Under the pieces are notes generated by a model. It did no database searches and had not been told where the DNA came from. It was given only the letters and a program-made list of their open reading frames with translations. Below, one piece after another: positions 58,716-64,000 of a DNA stretch of 64,000 nt. Numbering within the stretch: the stretch's first letter is position 1; the number at the start of each line of letters is the position of its first letter. This stretch comes from Bryum argenteum (lineage: Eukaryota; Streptophyta; Bryopsida; Bryales; Bryaceae). The stretch covers positions 33,935,364 to 33,999,363 of the forward strand of contig CM073322.1 in the NCBI GenBank assembly GCA_037043015.1. The letters are read 5' to 3'. A program made the position numbers and the translations under genes.

Positions 58716-58965
58716 TTAACCCCTAAAGGTCCAAGAAAGCGAAAACTGCTTTTTGGAGTCCCCGATTCAGCCAACTTTGACAATTATAATCTCACAATTG
58801 AAGAAGAATCAACGGTTCAATTTTGGCAAGTGAGTGGAAGGTTAAGTCAACTTCAAGATCCTACGGTTGGATCTTCCAAATAATTCTTAGGATTGGGAGT
58901 TTTGAGGCCTGAAGTAAGGGCATGTCTATTTTTACAATTTTGCATCAAGAACCTTTAGGGGTTAA
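58716..58965. mobile_element. TTAA element family 3, copy 2, 250 bp
   Basis: Ends TTAACCCCTAAAGGTCC and GAACCTTTAGGGGTTAA. The interior is collinear with 18894-19161 (CAGCCAACTTTGACAATTAT, ATCCTACGGTTGGATCTTCC). Confidence 0.85.
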
Positions 58966-60030
58966 AAGCCAAATCTTATTTTGGGATTTGGTCAGCTTAG
59001 AAGTAGTATCAAATCTCTACATGTTGTGCTTTTAGTAAAGGTAGAGAATTCGAGAAGCTTAGTGAGAAACTAGTCTACATTGAAAGAAGAGGAAAGAGGA
59101 TATTGTTCGAAACACTTCATTTAATAGAGCCTCAGCCCTGAAAAGAATTAAAAAATAAAAAATCTTCTACAAAATTTATTTTTTAGTATTTTGTTCATGA
59201 CCAAATACCTACTCAATTTTCCAATCGACCCAAGTTGAAACTTCACAAGTTTGAGTAGGGTCTAGGGTGGGCTTCAGAAGTCTTTTGTAGTTTTACATGA
59301 CAATAGTAGCAGGTCTACATATCTATGAAATGCAAACTAATCATTGTGGGGCAACCTAATTTTACTGTTTAGTGTAGGAGCGAAGTGCTCTGGGTAGCAA
59401 AGGATGAAGTTATATAGTAGAACGGTCAATAATGGCGCAATGTCGAAAATGAAGCTCTAGTAATCTTCACTTACAGGTACATAATAGCTTCTTCATACAA
59501 CTGTACATGGTAACATCATAGGGTTTCATTGTAGGAACACCAATATTTCCAACTTCAAAAATTCATAACTCAGTGTAGAAAAGTCCAAGAATGATGATTC
59601 CACTTGCTCGGGCTTTCTTCTTATTCCCCCATGCAAATTAAATTTGCTTGCAGTGGTAACATCCCTGTAGCTTTTCCGTGGTGAAAATTGAGCCATTTTT
59701 GGCCAGCTTACTATACTTAGGCTGACAGTTAACACAATCTGCAAATGTTGGTTGCAGTACTTAAGTTGTAACATCGATCACAGAGCCTGCTAGACAGTGC
59801 TCTCTCTAAAACCACCTGGGAGATTAAATAACTCACATGTGGGGTTTGGCCATCCCTCGGAAGTATTGATTAATAGAGAAGTGGTGTTGGTGGGGAAAGT
59901 GGTCCCCAGCCCTAAAAGCCAAGTTTGTTAAGTGGGGAAAGAAAATGATTGAGCATGATTTGGAAGGGGACTTCCCCATCAAATGAAGCTTCTGGCAAGC
60001 TGGTCTCGCACTGCAGCCCATAACCTACCA
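58966..60030. other. Intergenic, no gene recognised
   Basis: Nothing supported on either strand. Confidence 0.45.
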
Positions 60031-60031
60031 T

Positions 60032-60039
60032 TATATATA
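60032..60039 (+). promoter_or_regulatory. TATA box upstream of a short ORF
   Basis: TATATATA lies 44 bp before an ATG, with a CAACAACACCAACAAC leader typical of well-translated plant mRNAs. Confidence 0.45.
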
Positions 60040-60082
60040 CATATTGTTCCTTCATAGTTTATTAAGCAACAACACCAACAAC

Positions 60083-60181
60083 ATGGATAAGAAGGAGACT
60101 CCAAACCAAATCTCTCTAGGTTTTGGTGCCATTATGGATAAGTTGTGGACTTCACAATCTGGGGCTGCTGATTCCACCTGA
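60083..60181 (+). CDS. Possible 32-residue peptide or first exon
   Basis: An ATG in good context (AACATGG) follows a TATA box and a CAA-rich leader, and opens 32 codons (MDKKETPNQISLGFGAIMDK onward, Lys/Asp-rich start, Trp near the end) to a TGA. No domain is recognised and no clear donor splits the frame before the stop. It could be a small peptide gene, the start of a longer spliced gene, or chance. The promoter-like arrangement is the main support. Confidence 0.35.
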   Translation: MDKKETPNQISLGFGAIMDKLWTSQSGAADST

Positions 60182-63100
60182 AACTGAGAATGTGAGAGTT
60201 CGCACCTAATATGCCTTCCCTCCACTCTTCCATCTATTCTAATTTAGTGACATGGAACACAATGTGCAGCCAGCCCCAACTCATTTTATATTAATTAGTG
60301 TCCCACTCTCACAAGCACCATGTACATGTTGACAACTGCTAGCACCAAGCACGTTATATTCTGTTGAACCACTTTCCGGGGTGATTGTGGAGCCTGTAGC
60401 AACATGTTATACTACAAACTCAACATCACTGAGAGAAAAGATAGATAAAATCATTTCACAAGTTGGGGTTGAAACTGGAAAAATCGTGTTGGATCAGATG
60501 TTTTATGTATTCATTTTCTTGTACTTTAAACACTTCGTAGAATGAGGGGTGTACGTTGTATATGATTTTAGTAAGCTATCTGTAGTAATGTTTTGTTTTC
60601 CTTGGCTCTTCAGTTGAGGAATTATGGATGGGTAACAATGTAATTGTTCATGAGCAGCATCTTTGAAGGCAGAGAAGGACAAAGGTTGATGAGGGTTGGA
60701 TTATGTGAGAGTGTAAGAAGATGAGGATGAGTTATTGCAGGTGCGACTCGGTGAGTCAAGAAGACTGAAGTGGTAAGGGCAGCAGCAGGCAGGCAGGCAG
60801 GCAACTAGTAACTGCTTTGACTGTACGAGCCTGATGTGAGCTGTATTGGGGTCACATGTCCCGGATCCCGAGGAGGGGCAAACTCAGGCGGGGTGCTTGC
60901 AGGTAGGAGGGGGCCAGCACAGGGCCTGATGTCCATGTGCAAATGTTCCCAAACCAACGCAAAAATAATTCGGCTTGACGAGCCGCAGCAGCAGCCAGCA
61001 TGCGAGCAAAGATCCTTGCAAAGATGCCAGACAGACAGACGGACGGACGGACACGGGATGTGTGCACTCACTCACTCACTCCTGATGCGCCTCGTCTCTC
61101 TTCCAAAGCTGATCCTGTGACCCAGAATCTCAATATCCTATTAGGTTGTTGGGCCTCATTTATGGATGGATTTCTTGAGTGTCCCTCAAGAATTGCTCTG
61201 ACCCCCCATGTTGCCACGCCTTGTCAACCCCATTTTCATACCCCACACATGGCCTACCCCATTCAAGGATAATGCTTTGCATCTCGTATTTGCCACATTA
61301 TTTTTCTGCTGCAAGGTGAACTGACCACCCATGCACTTTGTCTCTTCTTTACTTCTCTGGAGATACACTACATTGCAGGAATGTCTTGTACATCTGAAAC
61401 ATCTTCGCCTTCATCATGACTGAGCCAAGGTTTCAAAGATTTTCCACTATTTTAGAGTCATTGGTACAAACTCCATTCAATAGATTCTTCCAATACTGTT
61501 GTGCTTTCAAAACTTGTCATGATTCATTTCCAGATCATCTACACTCACTTATTGAATGTGGCTTACATTCCATTATTCAAGATTAGTGATCTCGAAGTAG
61601 GGCAGGCGGAGGGAGACATGAACTCCATTTCATCAGGTCGCTAAAATGCATTGTGTAATGTAATGAACATCCAAGTTTCAATATTGATGAGGTTCTTTAA
61701 CATCTATCTTTCCCGTTGAAAACATGCTTTAATTGATTGGGGTGATATCTCGGTAAGAGTGTTATTATTTTGAGTCAAACAATGTATTAATTGTTTGAGA
61801 AAAGCGTCAAGAACCAGGGTAATCGTGAGGAAACATGGGAGTATTTTCATCTGAGGGCATCTTGGTGTCATTGACTCGTGTCTTATTTGCTGCATCTGAC
61901 CAGATTATGTTGACCAAGAGGAGGAAGTGTTGGGCGTTGCTGGCAGCTGCCCCAGAGGGTACAAACTTCTGGTGCAAAATGAGTAATGACTAGCTGCAGA
62001 GTGAATATTGGAGCCCACACTCGAACAAGACACCAATATGATTCTCACATGTGCCTTTGCACATGCACAACCAAGCAAAACAAATGCATGGTTACCAGAG
62101 TCCGACCGAGAATGTTCTTGTACTTTCGAATGTTGAATACATACATCTTCCTCAAATCATACATACTTGAAAATTATTCTCTGTACTTACATGTACCCAT
62201 ATTTTCGATGTTTCAAACATGTTGAAAGTGCAAAGATAACATGGACATTTCTTGACAAAAAAAAAAAACACAAGATATACCGTATACTCCTGTTCCGTTC
62301 CTTGCGACTTGCAACGCGGCGCATAGAGTTGCCCTTCCCCCAAAGACCTAGCATGAGAGACTCTGATGGAGCACACCGAGGGAGGGAGAGCGCCTGGGAC
62401 CCTAGCAGCTGATGGCAGACAAAAGCCTTCCATGTCTGGCCATTTCCTAACTTACCCATTTTGCCAATGATATAGGGGGTTACCACTTATAGAAGTATCC
62501 TCCGCACATGTGAAAGCTGCCGGTACCGTTTTCACCCACCTCAGCATGACACCACCCTTACGGAATACCCACAGATCAGAGTATCATGCCTTGACCATCT
62601 CTCAGCACATTTTTGCTCATGTCAGAATGTAGCATGCCTGCAATCCTTCTCTTATTCTGTACCCCTGCCACAAAACACCATCACCCAATGCTCTCCTCTA
62701 TACGTAAAACCAACAACACCAAACATCTATTTCCTTCAGATAAATCAATCTTTCTGTGGACATACATTTCAACATTTCAAAACATTGCTCAGGTACTAGA
62801 ATAATGAGGTATCAGCATGAATGAGGACCGTACTCCTGCAAGAGTATTGATTACGTGTTTGTGGAAAGAAGACATTCAAGGAGCAGGGGGAATTTTGCTG
62901 AGGAGGAGATCTGACAATGATACAGTTTGAAAATGGATGCCTGTGAAGATCCTGAGGAGAAGGTGGTGACCAAAGGGGACAAACGCATTCAACCACATGT
63001 AGAAAAACCAGTCATCCAAGCATTGAATGATTGATGCAGTTACATGGTGCAGCGTGAGGCTGGCTATCTTTTCGAGGTCTGCGTAATCCTTATTGTTTTC

Positions 63101-64000
63101 TATTTTTGGGGATGCCAATGCCAATGCTGCTGCTGCTACTACAGCACTAGCTTGATCAATTCCCCAGGGGTGGTGCACTGGTGCTGCCTTTGTCTATAGT
63201 CTAACTTACAGCACCTGGTAAAGGAGGAGCACAACAACAACAATATCAACATGAGTCTGGCAGAATGATGCTCATCTTGCTCAGGATAACAACTAGCTAG
63301 TCATCTCTCCCACTTGCAATCTCATGCCAGAGTTTTGATTCTCCAAAATTCAATCTGTTGTGTAGAATCACCGAAAGTAATCTGAGCTCGTGCAGTCCTG
63401 GAGGTAGCATGGTTTCATCCAAGTAACATGCAGGAGTCAAACTCATGAAAACAATCACTCCTTTGTACACAGCAGTTGAAGGATCTTTGCATGAATGTAT
63501 GATCTTCCGATGATTGTATAACCCACAAGTGAAAATTTACATCAGTAAATTATCAGTTGAGTGGATAGAAACTGCATATGTTCCTGAGATTCAGGAGCAT
63601 TGAGTGATTCATGAGGTTATTTGGAGTGGAATATTTGGAGGTATTTGGGCTCCTTACCACATGCAGGAGATTTCGAGTATGCTGGTGGGGTATATATGAG
63701 ACCTCTGCAGCTGCTCAGTGAGGCTTCCATTTTGGTGCGTGATCACTTAGGTGCAGAGTAGCCAGTTCTGCCACTCTAATTTTCTGTGCATGTACTTACA
63801 GGGCCGCCTTGCCTGAGTGTGTGGTTTTCCTCCTCTATTTTTTTCCAGTCAAATGAATGTTGACCAATTCCATTATCCGCCCGGCCCTGCACATAATCCC
63901 TATGCATTGTATCATCATCATTAGCATCATCATAAACTCCACATGGCAAGCAGTTACAATTTTCATAGTATGTGACGTACCTAAACTCATCCAGTTGCGT
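60182..64000. other. Intergenic with microsatellites; window end
   Basis: Short simple repeats occur at about 60784-60801 (GGCAGGCA), 61031-61050 (CAGA/CGGA) and 61066-61080 (CTCA). A TATA-like GGTATATATGAG at 63689-63700 followed by a pyrimidine/purine-mixed leader could mark a promoter running off the window on +, but no ORF follows. A 100-codon minus-strand frame (62876-63178) lacks a real ATG and a family match. Confidence 0.4.

Noticed and set aside
4300-58970. CCCCTAAA motifs as interstitial telomere repeats
   Set aside because: They occur as single inverted pairs at element ends beside TTAA, never as CCCTAAA arrays.
62876-63178. 100-codon minus-strand frame with an Ala-rich start
   Set aside because: It begins at GTG, has no ATG or signal, and no family is recognisable. 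Possible splice sites (TATAG, GTAACT) are not enough.

Overview
The window is nuclear DNA of a land plant. The evidence is spliced genes with GT-AG introns, plant families (LURP-one-related, 8-cysteine lipid-transfer protein, metallothioneins, DEG protease), PIF/Harbinger, CACTA and hAT-type DNA transposons, and long AT-rich intergenic DNA. Gene density is very low, with five convincing host genes and two weak ones in 64 kb. The repeats are almost all small DNA-transposon remnants. That fits a large-genome non-seed plant (moss, lycophyte or fern) best, but the sequence alone does not fix the lineage.

Layout. 0.2-3.7 kb: a complete but decayed PIF/Harbinger element with TAA target duplications, carrying a transposase (+) and a Myb/SANT-like partner (-). 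4.3 kb: three tandem G-boxes. 5.9-6.7 kb: a lipid-transfer protein gene (-) whose promoter carries three 84-bp tandem repeats. 8.7-10 kb: a four-exon LURP-one-related gene (-). 10.8-20 kb: a dense cluster of small inverted-repeat elements. 21.4-22.3 kb: a two-exon dehydrin/LEA-like gene (+). 23-26 kb: dispersed repeats. 28.1-28.5 and 39.1-39.4 kb: two paralogous metallothionein genes (-), each encoding 58 residues with 12 cysteines and with matching introns. 30-45 kb: more small elements. 45.1-50.2 kb: a second decayed PIF/Harbinger element, interrupted by a 434-bp element. 51.7-56.0 kb: a nine-exon DEG10-like serine protease gene (+). 56-64 kb: mostly featureless apart from one small element and a possible short gene.

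The most unusual content is a population of at least a dozen elements of about 0.23-1.0 kb. All have ends close to TTAACCCCTAAACGCCC and all are bounded by TTAA, but they fall into several unrelated interior sequence families. One copy sits inside another at a TTAA, and two others share a single TTAA. This is the pattern expected of non-autonomous transposons with TTAA target choice (piggyBac-like, or another superfamily with this target), which is not usual for plants. No transposase for them is in the window.

The host genes look functionally independent. The dehydrin-like, metallothionein and lipid-transfer genes would fit stress protection, but no cluster logic links them.
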